34,045 nt of DNA from Phycisphaerales bacterium (GTDB taxonomy: Bacteria > Planctomycetota > Phycisphaerae > Phycisphaerales > UBA1924), in assembly GCA_020427635.1 (NCBI GenBank), contig JAGQOH010000036.1, positions 1-34,045 of the forward strand, read 5' to 3'. The position numbers were made by a program, and so were the translations under genes. The notes under the pieces are model-generated. The model searched no databases. It had not been told where the DNA came from and was given only the letters and a program-made list of their open reading frames with translations. Below, in pieces: positions 26,816 through 34,045 of the stretch; positions within the stretch are counted from its first letter, which is position 1, and the number at the start of each line of letters is the position of its first letter.

Positions 26816-27988
26816 ATGGCATTCACCGGCAAAGCAACATACTCGGCAGGTTCAACGCTTCCTGAAATCATGGAGGACGTTTCAGACATCATTGGCATCG
26901 TCTCGCCGCACGAGACGCCGTTGCTCGACCATCTGGGCGATCCGCGGCGCGAAGCCAAAAGCACGGTGCATGAGTGGCTCGAAGACACGCTCCATCCCAA
27001 CTTCAGCTTCATCAATCAAACGACGTTCACGCCGGACGCCACTTCGGCGACGTCAATCACAGTCGACCATGGTTCGCGCTTCCGTATCGGCGATCAGGTG
27101 CAAATCGAGGGCAGTCGTGAAGTCATGATGGTTTCCGTCGTGGCGTCGAACAATTTGCTCGTGACGCGCGGCTATGGCGGGACGACCGCCGAGGCGCTCG
27201 CCGACAATCAGAAGCTGATCATTCTGGGCAACGCCGCCCTCGAAGGCGCCGACACCCCCACGCCTCGCTTTACGAACCGAATTCGAAAGTCCAACTACAC
27301 GCAGATCTTCTCTGCGGGTGTCGAGGTCAGCGGCTCGCAGCTTGCTGTCAGCTCGATCGGCGTCGCAGACGAGCTGGAGTACCAGAAGCAGGAGCGCCTG
27401 CGCGAACTGTTGCGCGATCTCGAGAACTGTGTGCTCAATGGCACCGCCGCCACGACAGACCCGCAGGGCACCGACACCGTGCGGCGGACAATGCAGGGCA
27501 TCCTGCCGGCAATCACCACGAATGACTTTGCGCCGGGCACGGGGCCCATTCCCGATGGCGACGGCGCCGGCTCCGATGGCTTGACCGAAGCGGTGCTCAA
27601 CGCTGCGATGCGCGCCATCTGGGAACAGTCGAGCGCACAAGTCGACACGATCGTTGTGAACGGCTTCCAGAAGCGCAAGATCAATTCATTCGCAAGCCAG
27701 CTGCGCGGCTACGAATCGCAACAAACGAACTTTCGGGACCTCATCAGCGTGTACGAAAGCGACTTTGGCGTGTGCAAGATCGTGCTGAGCCGCTGGATTC
27801 CCCCCGATACCGTGCTCTTCCTCGATTCCTCGCGCATCAGCGTGCTTCCGCTGGCCGCCCGCAGCTTTGGCTTCAAAGCCACGAGTGCTACGGGCGATCG
27901 CGAAGCGGGCATTGTCCTGGGCGAATACACAGTCGAACTGATGAACGAGAACGCGCACGGCGTGCTCCGTGACCTCGCAACCACCTAA
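26816..27988 (+). CDS. Major capsid protein, SU10-type (DUF5309-like)
   Basis: This 390-residue HK97-fold coat protein is of the SU10/DUF5309 group. Signature stretches are the N-terminal DVSDIIGIVSPHETPLLDHLG, HEWLEDTLHP, the E-loop-like region with FTNRIRKSNYTQIFSAGVEVSGSQ, YQKQERLRELLRDLENCVLNG, and VDTIVVNGFQKRKINSFASQ. It ends in GIVLGEYTVELMNENAHGVLRDLATT. It builds the capsid shell. ATG 26816 is chosen because the conserved N-terminus begins at it; an in-frame GTG 11 codons upstream is possible. AAGGA is upstream, at a slightly long distance. The coding region looks intact with no frameshift. Confidence 0.87.
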   Translation: MAFTGKATYSAGSTLPEIMEDVSDIIGIVSPHETPLLDHLGDPRREAKSTVHEWLEDTLHPNFSFINQTTFTPDATSATSITVDHGSRFRIGDQVQIEGSREVMMVSVVASNNLLVTRGYGGTTAEALADNQKLIILGNAALEGADTPTPRFTNRIRKSNYTQIFSAGVEVSGSQLAVSSIGVADELEYQKQERLRELLRDLENCVLNGTAATTDPQGTDTVRRTMQGILPAITTNDFAPGTGPIPDGDGAGSDGLTEAVLNAAMRAIWEQSSAQVDTIVVNGFQKRKINSFASQLRGYESQQTNFRDLISVYESDFGVCKIVLSRWIPPDTVLFLDSSRISVLPLAARSFGFKATSATGDREAGIVLGEYTVELMNENAHGVLRDLATT

Positions 27989-28000
27989 CCAGACCTGTCG

Positions 28001-28033
28001 ACGCGCAAGTGCGAGCTGTATGTGCTTGCGCGT
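28001..28033 (+). other. Hairpin after the capsid gene
   Basis: ACGCGCAAG (28001-28009) pairs with CTTGCGCGT (28025-28033), 9 perfect pairs, extendable inward by G-U pairs. It starts 12 bp after the capsid stop codon. No T-run follows, so it may be a partial attenuator or mRNA stabiliser, which would set the capsid protein level above that of the downstream genes. The rest of the 170-bp gap to the next gene shows nothing recognisable. Confidence 0.35.
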
Positions 28034-28158
28034 TGAGGAGCGACCTGTCTCCTCCTGTGCACCCTGCGGGCGGCGGTCCGCTGCCGCTCGCGGGGATTCA
28101 AAGTTCGGGCGTCGCCAACGCAGCGCCCGGGCATTCAGAACGAAAGTGAGCGTGCGCA

Positions 28159-28830
28159 ATGTTTGCACTTGATCGTGACTTGCTTCTGTACGAACCCGGA
28201 CTGTTTCGCGAAGTGGCCTGGGCGGGCCAGATGCTCGTGCGCAACGAAGCCTGCAGCGTCTCGGCCAACGGCACGACGGTCACTATCGCAGGCGCCGATC
28301 TGCAGGCCCTCAGTGTGCAGCCCGGCATGGTCGCGCAGCTCTCAACCCTCGGCGCCTGCGAAGTCACCTCCGTCATCGCGGCAACGCAGATGAACGTGTC
28401 CCGCTTGCGCGCTCGCCTGAGTGATGACCCGCTTCCCATCACCACGAGCACCACGAGTGACAACGTGACCATCCAGACCTTCACTCCACAGATTGCCCTC
28501 ATTCATGACGTGCTTCTGGCGTCGCTTGGCCTCGTGGCGGATGACGCCATCGGCGCAGCGGGTGATGTGAGCACTGGCGCCGTTGAAGAGCGCCAGGTGC
28601 TCAATGCGCGCGAACTGGCGCCGCTCGAAGCGCTCGGTGCGCTGCACCTCGTCTACGCCTCCGCTGCGCCGCTTGCAGGCCCCAACAGCATCCTCTGGAC
28701 CAAGGCGGAGATGTATCGCGATCGCTTTGCACGGGCGAAGGCGCGCGCCGCAGCGGCGATCGATCTGGACGGCGATGGCGTCGTCGATGCCGTGCGTCAA
28801 GCGAGTGTCGTGCGCTTTCAACGCGGCTGA
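28159..28830 (+). CDS. Phage head-tail connector-like protein (unknown family)
   Basis: This 223-residue protein is not one I recognise. It begins MFALDRDLLLYEPGLFREVAW, has a beta-rich middle with many Val/Thr (VTIAGADLQALSVQPGMVAQL), and ends in a helical region (ILWTKAEMYRDRFARAKARAAAAIDLDGDGVVDAVR). Its position directly after the major capsid gene is where phages encode the adaptor between portal and tail. The C-terminal part contains an Asp-rich loop (DLDGDGVVD) that resembles a calcium loop but is short. Ribosome binding site weak. Confidence 0.62.
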   Translation: MFALDRDLLLYEPGLFREVAWAGQMLVRNEACSVSANGTTVTIAGADLQALSVQPGMVAQLSTLGACEVTSVIAATQMNVSRLRARLSDDPLPITTSTTSDNVTIQTFTPQIALIHDVLLASLGLVADDAIGAAGDVSTGAVEERQVLNARELAPLEALGALHLVYASAAPLAGPNSILWTKAEMYRDRFARAKARAAAAIDLDGDGVVDAVRQASVVRFQRG

Positions 28831-28852
28831 ATGAACAAAGGAGAACACACAG

Positions 28853-29263
28853 ATGATCTGGCTGAATCCACAAACGGTCACACTGGGCTCGACGACACTG
28901 GACGAAGTTTCGAGCGTATCGATCGATGAGAACGCATCGCGCCTGGTCGTCGAACATCAAGACGATGGCCCCCACGTCGTGTTCGTCGACGCGCCCGAAC
29001 GAAAGATCGTCGTGAAGATCCGCCGGCGCATCGTCACCGACGAAGTGCTCGCCATCGATCTTGGCGATTCGCTCGCGTTGACCCTGCGCACCGCCGACGC
29101 GGGCGGCGACGGCTCCAGCGGCATCGAAGTCACCGCCACCGTCGTCATCACCGACCTCGCCTACGACCTGTCGCGCAAGAGCGGTGCCGAGCTTGTCATC
29201 ACCGCGATCGCGGTCTCGAGCGATGGCGCGACCGATCCCGTCACTGTCCAGGTCGATCCCTAA
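28853..29263 (+). CDS. Small phage structural protein (tail-tube or connector candidate)
   Basis: This 136-residue beta-rich protein starts MIWLNPQTVTLGSTTLDEV and contains IVVKIRRRI and DLSRKSGAELVITAIAVSSDG. All-beta small proteins here are usually tail-tube or connector subunits. There is no diagnostic motif, so this is context-based. AAAGGAG precedes the ATG by 8 bases, 22 bp after the previous stop. Confidence 0.55.
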   Translation: MIWLNPQTVTLGSTTLDEVSSVSIDENASRLVVEHQDDGPHVVFVDAPERKIVVKIRRRIVTDEVLAIDLGDSLALTLRTADAGGDGSSGIEVTATVVITDLAYDLSRKSGAELVITAIAVSSDGATDPVTVQVDP

Positions 29264-29284
29264 GCAGGAAAAGGAGGCACGACC

Positions 29285-29668
29285 ATGGCGGCGACATTTG
29301 CAGGACTCGACCTCTTCTCCAGCGGCCCGCACCGCATCGTGCCCAGCAAGTTTGGCAAGATCTGGTTCTCGCCATACACCGGCACGATCAACCCGAACGG
29401 CTACACGGACTACTTCGAACGCCGAGAGCCGTGGCTGCTGCAAACCGGGCGGCTCATCGCAACCACACACAGCGCATTGATCACGCTCGTGCAGGCGATC
29501 CAAACACAGGCCGAGATTCCCAAGACGGGCACGCTCGTCGAAGCCAACGGCCAGAGCTGGAGCAGCATGACCCTGCTGCAAGTGCAGCTCGCCGATCGCG
29601 TCGACCGCGGCCGCGTGTACTCCGTCGGGTACGAACTGATCTACGTCAACCTGAATCCGACGGCCTGA
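29285..29668 (+). CDS. Small phage structural protein (unknown)
   Basis: This 127-residue protein begins MAATFAGLDLFSSGPHRIVPSKFG and contains WFSPYTGTINPNGYTDYFE and a C-terminal strand region (RGRVYSVGYELIYVNLNP). I do not recognise the family. AAGGAGG at 29271-29277 gives an excellent ribosome binding site. It is 21 bp after the previous gene and five bases before the next, so all four small genes are likely co-translated. Tail or connector function is inferred from context. Confidence 0.55.
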   Translation: MAATFAGLDLFSSGPHRIVPSKFGKIWFSPYTGTINPNGYTDYFERREPWLLQTGRLIATTHSALITLVQAIQTQAEIPKTGTLVEANGQSWSSMTLLQVQLADRVDRGRVYSVGYELIYVNLNPTA

Positions 29669-29673
29669 CCGCG

Positions 29674-29952
29674 ATGCTCGACCCCGAACTGCTCACCAAC
29701 GCGGCTTCCCTCGGCACGGCCGGCCTCATCGCGCTCATGTGGCTCAGTGAACGCAAGAGCAGTACCGAGCGCGAGCGGCAATTGACCGAATCGCACGAAC
29801 GCATCATGGAGCAGCGCGTGCAACTTGATGCACTGATGACCCTCGTGCGCGAGAACACCCGAGCCGTCACCGCCCTCGAAGCCGGGCAACAGGAGATTGT
29901 GCGGGTGCTGGGGGGGAGAGAAGACCCAGAGCGGGGGAAGGGGGCGGCGTGA
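29674..29952 (+). CDS. Holin-like small membrane protein
   Basis: This 92-residue protein has one predicted membrane segment (about 10-25, AASLGTAGLIALMWLS) followed by a charged coiled coil (ERERQLTESHERIMEQRVQLDALMTLVREN). One helix plus a coiled coil fits small holin-like proteins, and the position at the end of a virion operon supports this, but no lysin gene follows. It starts five bases after the preceding stop codon. Confidence 0.5.
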   Translation: MLDPELLTNAASLGTAGLIALMWLSERKSSTERERQLTESHERIMEQRVQLDALMTLVRENTRAVTALEAGQQEIVRVLGGREDPERGKGAA

Positions 29953-29966
29953 GGCGGAGTTTGTGC

Positions 29967-29995
29967 TTCTTGGTTCGCCACGCCCGTGCTACTCT
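29967..29995 (+). promoter_or_regulatory. Candidate promoter of the HAF-repeat gene (leaderless)
   Basis: TACTCT (29990-29995) lies 6 bases before the ATG at 30002, so the transcript would start at the ATG. The -35 (TTCTTG, 29967-29972, 17-bp spacing) is weak. No Shine-Dalgarno sequence is present. Confidence 0.35.
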
Positions 29996-30001
29996 TGTGT
30001 G

Positions 30002-31255
30002 ATGAAACTGACGCTGATAGCCGTCGCAACGGTTGCCCTACTTGCGGCTCCGGCCTTTGGTGGTGCGACCTTTCAAGCAATTGACGGGTTTCCCGGTGCG
30101 TACCGCAGCTTGGCCACGGAGGTCTCCGGCAATGGTCAGGTCGTCGTCGGGTACACCTACGTGGCTCCTGAGTTCGTTCCATACGCGTTTCGCTGGACGG
30201 CGAAAGATGGAATGTCCAGCCTCGGAGAACTACCCGGCGGACTGGTCGGAAGTGCCGCACATGGCGTAAGCCAGGACGGTTCGATCATCGTTGGAGAGAG
30301 CTTCGTTGAGGGTGGCCGAGAAGCGTTCCGGTGGACAGCCGAGACCGGGATGGTGGGTCTCGGCGACCTGCCCGGCGACGACTACTACAGCGTTGCATTT
30401 GACGTGTCGGACAGCGGTTCGATCATCGTTGGGTTCAGTCGGGCAGCGGAGGGCGAGGAGGCCTTTCGGTGGACCGCAGCCGACGGCATGGTTGGATTGG
30501 GCGATCTACCCGGAGGCAGGCACGATAGCTACGCCGCCGGTATTTCCGGAGACGGGGCGATCATTGCCGGCGCCGGAAACTCCGGCGGAAGTCCGAGCAC
30601 CGCGGATGAAGCGTGCTACTGGATCGAAGGCCAGATCTTTGGCATGAGCAGCGAGTTCACAGGGGCTTCCGCGAGCAGAACGAGCGCCATTTCTGCTGAT
30701 GGATCAACCATTGTTGGAATCCTCGATGCCTATGACGAGATCTTTCGATGGAGCAAGAGCGCGGGTCTCGTACGCATCGATTGCCTGCCAGGCGCATACG
30801 CAGGTTGCAGGCCGACCGCTGTCTCGGGCGATGGTGCTGTCGTTGTCGGAAGAAGCAACGTGGATTTCTACCTAGCGCTCATTTGGGATCCCATGCACGG
30901 CCCTCGCTTGCTCGATGACGTTCTCGTGAACACATTCGGGCTGGACATTGGCGATTGGGTTTTGAACGCTCCCGCCGGTGTTTCGGATGATGGCACGGTG
31001 ATCGTTGGCTATGGCTTTGACGGCGACAGCAAGGAAACGGCGTGGATCGTCACGCTTCCAGAATGGGATGCCTGCCAAGGGGATATTGACTGGGACTTGG
31101 ATGTCGATCTAGATGATCTCCAGCGGCTTTTGCACCGGTTTGGCAAAGTGTCAGCGCCAGGAGATATCGATGGGAATGATGCCGTTGACCTTGGCGACTT
31201 GAAGTTGTTGCTCGCCAACTTTGGCACGTCGTGCGGAGAAGAACCCGCCCCCTGA
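30002..31255 (+). CDS. Secreted HAF-repeat protein with dockerin-like C-terminus
   Basis: This 417-residue secreted protein has a signal peptide (MKLTLIAVATVALLAAPAFG) and a series of HAF-type repeats, each with a core like AFRWTAETGMVGLGDLPGD and a following VSxDGSIIVGES strand. I count at least five, forming a predicted beta-propeller-like array. A dockerin-like pair closes the protein (GDIDWDLDVDLDDLQRLLHRFG and GDIDGNDAVDLGDLKLLLANFG). The HAF family is known as extracellular repeat proteins without assigned function. The gene starts 49 bp after the last virion gene. Its promoter-like TACTCT places the mRNA start at the ATG. Unlike the 11245-20240 proteins, it has no Ig/FN3-like domain. 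Confidence 0.87.
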   Translation: MKLTLIAVATVALLAAPAFGGATFQAIDGFPGAYRSLATEVSGNGQVVVGYTYVAPEFVPYAFRWTAKDGMSSLGELPGGLVGSAAHGVSQDGSIIVGESFVEGGREAFRWTAETGMVGLGDLPGDDYYSVAFDVSDSGSIIVGFSRAAEGEEAFRWTAADGMVGLGDLPGGRHDSYAAGISGDGAIIAGAGNSGGSPSTADEACYWIEGQIFGMSSEFTGASASRTSAISADGSTIVGILDAYDEIFRWSKSAGLVRIDCLPGAYAGCRPTAVSGDGAVVVGRSNVDFYLALIWDPMHGPRLLDDVLVNTFGLDIGDWVLNAPAGVSDDGTVIVGYGFDGDSKETAWIVTLPEWDACQGDIDWDLDVDLDDLQRLLHRFGKVSAPGDIDGNDAVDLGDLKLLLANFGTSCGEEPAP

Positions 31256-31324
31256 CGGTCGCGGCTCGTCGCGGCGACTAGAAGGCGCTACCCGCGCGCT
31301 CGCGCTTGGGGCTGGTACAGAGTA

Positions 31325-31993
31325 TCACCCCACGCGTGCGAGCAACGTGTCGATGATCGAATCAAGCGTTTCGATCGCAGGCGGCGCGTGCTCATCCGGC
31401 TTTGGGAATGGCGCCCGGATCACGCCGTGGCGCAGGCGAATGTAGAGGCCTTTCGGATCGACGCCCACGCACCGGGCACCCTCAGCACTTGTCACGTTCG
31501 TCAACAGCATCGTGAGTTTCGCCAGCACCTCAGGATCCGCGTTCAATCGCTTGCACACCCTCGGCTCAAGCTCCGCCGCGGGATTCGGCGCCATGAATGG
31601 ATCACCATCAAACACCCATGGCCCGTGCTTGGCCGAGTCGATCTCGAACGCAGCCCAATGCGTGTGGTCGGGATGACTCGCATCCGACAGATGAAACGCC
31701 ATCCAGCGATCGGTCGTCGCGCTCTCCTTGATCTCCTCAGGCGTGACGAGCATCTGTAGCGCGGTGTCCGTCTCCTCAGGAATGAAGACAACGGGATGCA
31801 CGCTCTCAAACGTCTTGGCAGGCACCGGCGCAATGAGCTTGCCCGAGGCATGCTCCGTCACAAACCGAATCGGTGTGTGATCGCGATCGAGCAACAGCAA
31901 ACCTTCGCGATAAGACGCGAAGAGGGATTGAGCATGGCCCAGGGCATTGGCCTGCGCGTCGTCGTCCGATGAATGGTGCGTGAAGGCGGACAT
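31325..31993 (-). CDS. Conserved hypothetical protein (possible DUF2470-like C-terminus)
   Basis: This 222-residue soluble protein belongs to no family I recognise with certainty. The N-terminus (about 1-60) has LLLLDRDHTPIRFVTEHASGKLIAPV. The middle has AFHLSDASHPDHTHWAAFEIDSAKHGPWVFDG, with several His. The C-terminus (CVGVDPKGLYIRLRHGVIRAPFPKP) loosely resembles the DUF2470 domain found with heme-iron utilisation proteins, but this is a guess. The ATG is preceded by AT-rich TACCTATCC with no ribosome binding site, so it may be leaderless. It is encoded 39 bp after metG on the same strand, so it may be co-transcribed. Confidence 0.7.
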   Translation of the reverse strand: MSAFTHHSSDDDAQANALGHAQSLFASYREGLLLLDRDHTPIRFVTEHASGKLIAPVPAKTFESVHPVVFIPEETDTALQMLVTPEEIKESATTDRWMAFHLSDASHPDHTHWAAFEIDSAKHGPWVFDGDPFMAPNPAAELEPRVCKRLNADPEVLAKLTMLLTNVTSAEGARCVGVDPKGLYIRLRHGVIRAPFPKPDEHAPPAIETLDSIIDTLLARVG

Positions 31994-32032
31994 TGCGGAT
32001 AGGTATTTGTATCGGCGCGGGCCCCGGTTGCG

Positions 32033-33628
32033 TCAAGGGGAGCCGGCGGTTTCAGGCGTCGCGACCGGCGGATCAGCATCCGCATCGGCTCGAGGAAACA
32101 GGGCGTCGCCTTTCCGGACCGTGCTACCCGGCGCGAGCTGCCCCCAGGTCATGAGCGTGTCATACGACGGTGTGCCCTCCGGTGCGTAGCCCAGTCGTCC
32201 AATCGCGTCGCACATGCTCGTCGGCATGGCGGGAGAGAGCAGATAGGCCGCGATGCGCAACGCCTCGGCGCATTGGTAGAGGATGGTGCCGACCTTGGGC
32301 AGGTTGGCCGGGTCTTTGGCAAGCTTGAAGGGCGCGGTGTCGTTGACGAATTGATCGACGGCACGGGAAACAGTCATGGCCGCATGCAAAGCGCCGCCAA
32401 TATCCACGCGCGCCCATGCCGCGCGGGCCTCGCCCGACTTCTCCTTGACGAGCGCGGGCCAATCAATGCCAAGGTTCGCACCAGCACCACCTTCGGGCTC
32501 CGGCACAACGCCATCGAAGTACTTCGCAATCATGTTCGTCACGCGCGACACCGCATTGCCAAAGCCATTGGCAAGGTCCGCGTTATAGACCTCGAGGAAC
32601 TTCGAATACGTAAAGTCTGCGTCCGTCGCGCCGAGCGGCCCTTGCGTGAGCAGATACCAGCGCACGCCGTCGATCGAAAAACGGTCGGCATAGGCATGCA
32701 CGGTAGGCATATCAACGAAGTTGCCCAGGCTCTTACTCATCTTGCGGCCTTCGCGAATCCAGAACGAGTGCGCATACACACACTCAGGCAAGGGCTTGCC
32801 AAGCGCCATGAGCAAACAAGGCCAAATCACTGCATGGAACCACAAGATGTCCTTCGCCAAGACATGCACCTGCGCGGGCCAATAGGTCCGCCGATCATCT
32901 GTGTCGACGGTGCTCATGTAGTTGAACAGCGCATCTATCCAGACATACACCACATGGCTCAGATCATCGGGCATCGTGATGCCCCAGGCCCCCTCCGCCG
33001 GCGCCGCGCGCGAGATCGGCACATCCTGCAACCCATCGCGCAAACGCCCCAGCACTTCATTCCGCCGAGCCTCCGGACGAATGAACTCCGGATGCGCCTC
33101 GATGTGCGCGAGCAGTTTGTCCTGATAAGCAGACAGCTTGAAGAAGTAGTTCTTCTCCGTGCGCTTCACGAGTGGCTTCCCCGTCACGGGTGACTTGTAC
33201 TCCGCATCGCGCGCCACTGTCTCCGTGAGGTACTCCTCCTGCGAATGGTCCCACCACCCGGCGTACTCGCCCAGAACAACATCGCCTTTGTCCATCAGCG
33301 TGCGGATGTATTGCTTGACACGATCAATGTGCCGCGACTCCGTCGTGCGAATGAAGTCATCATTCGAGAAGCCCATCCAGGCGAACGCCTCCTTGAACGC
33401 CGCGGCATTGTCGTCGGCCCACTGGATTGGCGTGAGGCTCCGCTCCACCGCCGCCGACGCCACGCGCTCGGAATGCTCATCGGTGCCCGTCAGAAAGAAC
33501 ACATCCCGACCCGCAAGCCGCATGAACCGGGCGACAGAGTCCGCAACGAGCGTGGAATAGCAATGGCCAATGTGCGGCTTGTCATTGACGTAGTAGATCG
33601 GGGTCGTGATGTAGAAAGGCTCGGGCAT
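32033..33628 (-). CDS. metG: Methionyl-tRNA synthetase
   Basis: This 531-residue class I synthetase charges tRNA-Met. Signatures are YYVNDKPHIGHCYS (HIGH at 19-22), GTDEHSERV, the WYLLTQGPLGATDADFT and YNADLANGFGNAVSR region, and KMSKS (296-300, in REGRKMSKSLGNF). It is the short type without a C-terminal tRNA-binding (EMAP-like) domain and without the Cys-rich zinc insertion; the length fits this subclass. The start MPEPFYITTP (33628) is chosen because the family match begins there. The 89 codons upstream in the same ORF lack a match and contain low-complexity sequence. A TACAAT element lies 10 bases before this start. Confidence 0.95.
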   Translation of the reverse strand: MPEPFYITTPIYYVNDKPHIGHCYSTLVADSVARFMRLAGRDVFFLTGTDEHSERVASAAVERSLTPIQWADDNAAAFKEAFAWMGFSNDDFIRTTESRHIDRVKQYIRTLMDKGDVVLGEYAGWWDHSQEEYLTETVARDAEYKSPVTGKPLVKRTEKNYFFKLSAYQDKLLAHIEAHPEFIRPEARRNEVLGRLRDGLQDVPISRAAPAEGAWGITMPDDLSHVVYVWIDALFNYMSTVDTDDRRTYWPAQVHVLAKDILWFHAVIWPCLLMALGKPLPECVYAHSFWIREGRKMSKSLGNFVDMPTVHAYADRFSIDGVRWYLLTQGPLGATDADFTYSKFLEVYNADLANGFGNAVSRVTNMIAKYFDGVVPEPEGGAGANLGIDWPALVKEKSGEARAAWARVDIGGALHAAMTVSRAVDQFVNDTAPFKLAKDPANLPKVGTILYQCAEALRIAAYLLSPAMPTSMCDAIGRLGYAPEGTPSYDTLMTWGQLAPGSTVRKGDALFPRADADADPPVATPETAGSP

Positions 33629-33638
33629 GGCGAAAGTG

Positions 33639-33644
33639 ATTGTA
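33639..33644 (-). promoter_or_regulatory. -10 element of metG
   Basis: TACAAT on the minus strand (33644-33639), 10 bases before the metG ATG. It matches 5 of 6 consensus positions; the -35 region at 17 bp (TCGGCG) is poor. The mRNA leader would be only a few nucleotides long. Confidence 0.45.
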
Positions 33645-33726
33645 GGGCAATCGCGCGCCCCCGCCGACGGACTGGATAGAGTGTGACCCGCATTGGTGGC
33701 GCCGGCGCGCAGAAGAAGGACAGGCA

Positions 33727-34045
33727 ATGACGCAGGGACGGTGGCGAATCTGTATCGGGATGGTGTTGCTGCTTCTTGCTGCAACATGCGCGCACGCCCA
33801 GCTGCAGCTGCCGGGCCTGGGTGGCGCCGCCACGGAGACGCAAGCCTGGACGCCCCCGACCAAGGAAGCCGTTGACGCCCAGCTCGCCGAGGCACGCGCC
33901 AAGCTTGCGGCGCTTCCTGAAGACGATCCGGTCGGCGCCGAGCTGCGCAAGCTCATCGCGACACTCGAACGCCAGGCGCTCGTGATCTCGGAACTCGCGA
34001 CGCCCATTGCACCGACACCACCCGCTACCGTTGTTCCGGAAGCTG
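33727..34045 (+). CDS. Exported protein, N-terminal part (cut by window end)
   Basis: An open frame from ATG 33727 runs to the window edge with no stop; 106 residues are visible. It starts with a signal peptide or membrane anchor (MTQGRWRICIGMVLLLLAATCAHA), then a short linker and a charged helical segment (about 50-95, DAQLAEARAKLAALPEDD ... LRKLIATLERQALVI) likely to form a coiled coil. GAAGGA (33715-33720) sits 6 bases before the ATG, so the start is well supported. This N-terminal layout is seen in some mechanosensitive channel (MscS-type) proteins with periplasmic coiled coils, but nothing here proves it. It is divergent from metG. Confidence 0.75.
   Translation, partial: MTQGRWRICIGMVLLLLAATCAHAQLQLPGLGGAATETQAWTPPTKEAVDAQLAEARAKLAALPEDDPVGAELRKLIATLERQALVISELATPIAPTPPATVVPEA

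Noticed and set aside
27989..28158. A small gene between the capsid and connector genes
   Set aside because: The only open frame there starts inside the capsid gene and runs over the hairpin into the next gene, with Arg/Ser/Cys-rich composition; no ribosome binding site or family.
23614..29952. tRNA-Thr as attachment site of the virion module
   Set aside because: The tRNA lies nearly 1 kb from the module with the HAD gene in between, and I found no repeat of its 3' end on the right side; no integrase is present.

Overview
The window looks like chromosomal DNA of a GC-rich member of the Planctomycetota, most likely a Phycisphaerae-type organism. This is inferred from three things: a 23S rRNA gene with no 16S gene or spacer tRNA upstream of it; secreted proteins ending in dockerin-like (calcium-loop) modules and a DCNGN/PDECE-type linker; and planctomycete-style extensions on housekeeping proteins. 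No database search was possible.

Layout. (1) 1-6815, minus strand: the 5' part of a 23S rRNA gene (cut by the window edge), about 500 bp of leader without a convincing gene, and a tight three-gene operon. The operon starts with a PilM-family ATPase fused to a PilN-like membrane segment, followed by two single-pass membrane proteins of unknown family that could act as PilN/PilO/PilP-like partners. (2) 6816-11155, plus strand: ribosomal protein S1 (rpsA), a LURP-one/tubby-like protein and arginyl-tRNA synthetase (argS). (3) 11245-20240, plus strand: four secreted proteins in a row, namely a subtilisin-like protease, a propeller-like protein and two paralogous lysyl-endopeptidase-like serine proteases. 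All four end in the same Ig/FN3-like domain plus dockerin-like repeat. Terminators separate most of them, so they are separate transcription units. (4) 20337-23685, minus strand: tRNA-Thr, tuf, rpmG, tRNA-Trp, secE, nusG, the classic translation/secretion cluster, but ending at nusG with no rplK after it. (5) 23784-24410: a HAD-IIIA phosphatase, divergent from the tRNA-Thr/tuf promoter. (6) 24579-29952, plus strand: a compact phage-derived virion module (portal, scaffold-like, SU10-type major capsid protein, three small connector/tail-like proteins, a holin-like protein) without terminase, integrase, protease or tape measure. (7) 30002 to the end: a secreted HAF-repeat/dockerin-like protein, an unknown protein, methionyl-tRNA synthetase (metG) and the start of a secreted or membrane protein cut by the right edge.

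Most interesting: the terminase-less capsid module sitting between housekeeping genes; the PilM fusion that carries its own PilN-like NLMP motif next to a membrane helix; the tandem array of secreted proteins sharing one C-terminal module; and SecE with two extra membrane segments. Several regulatory sites are well formed, including a promoter whose -35 overlaps a 12-bp palindrome, divergent promoters sharing one -35 region, and clear intrinsic terminators.
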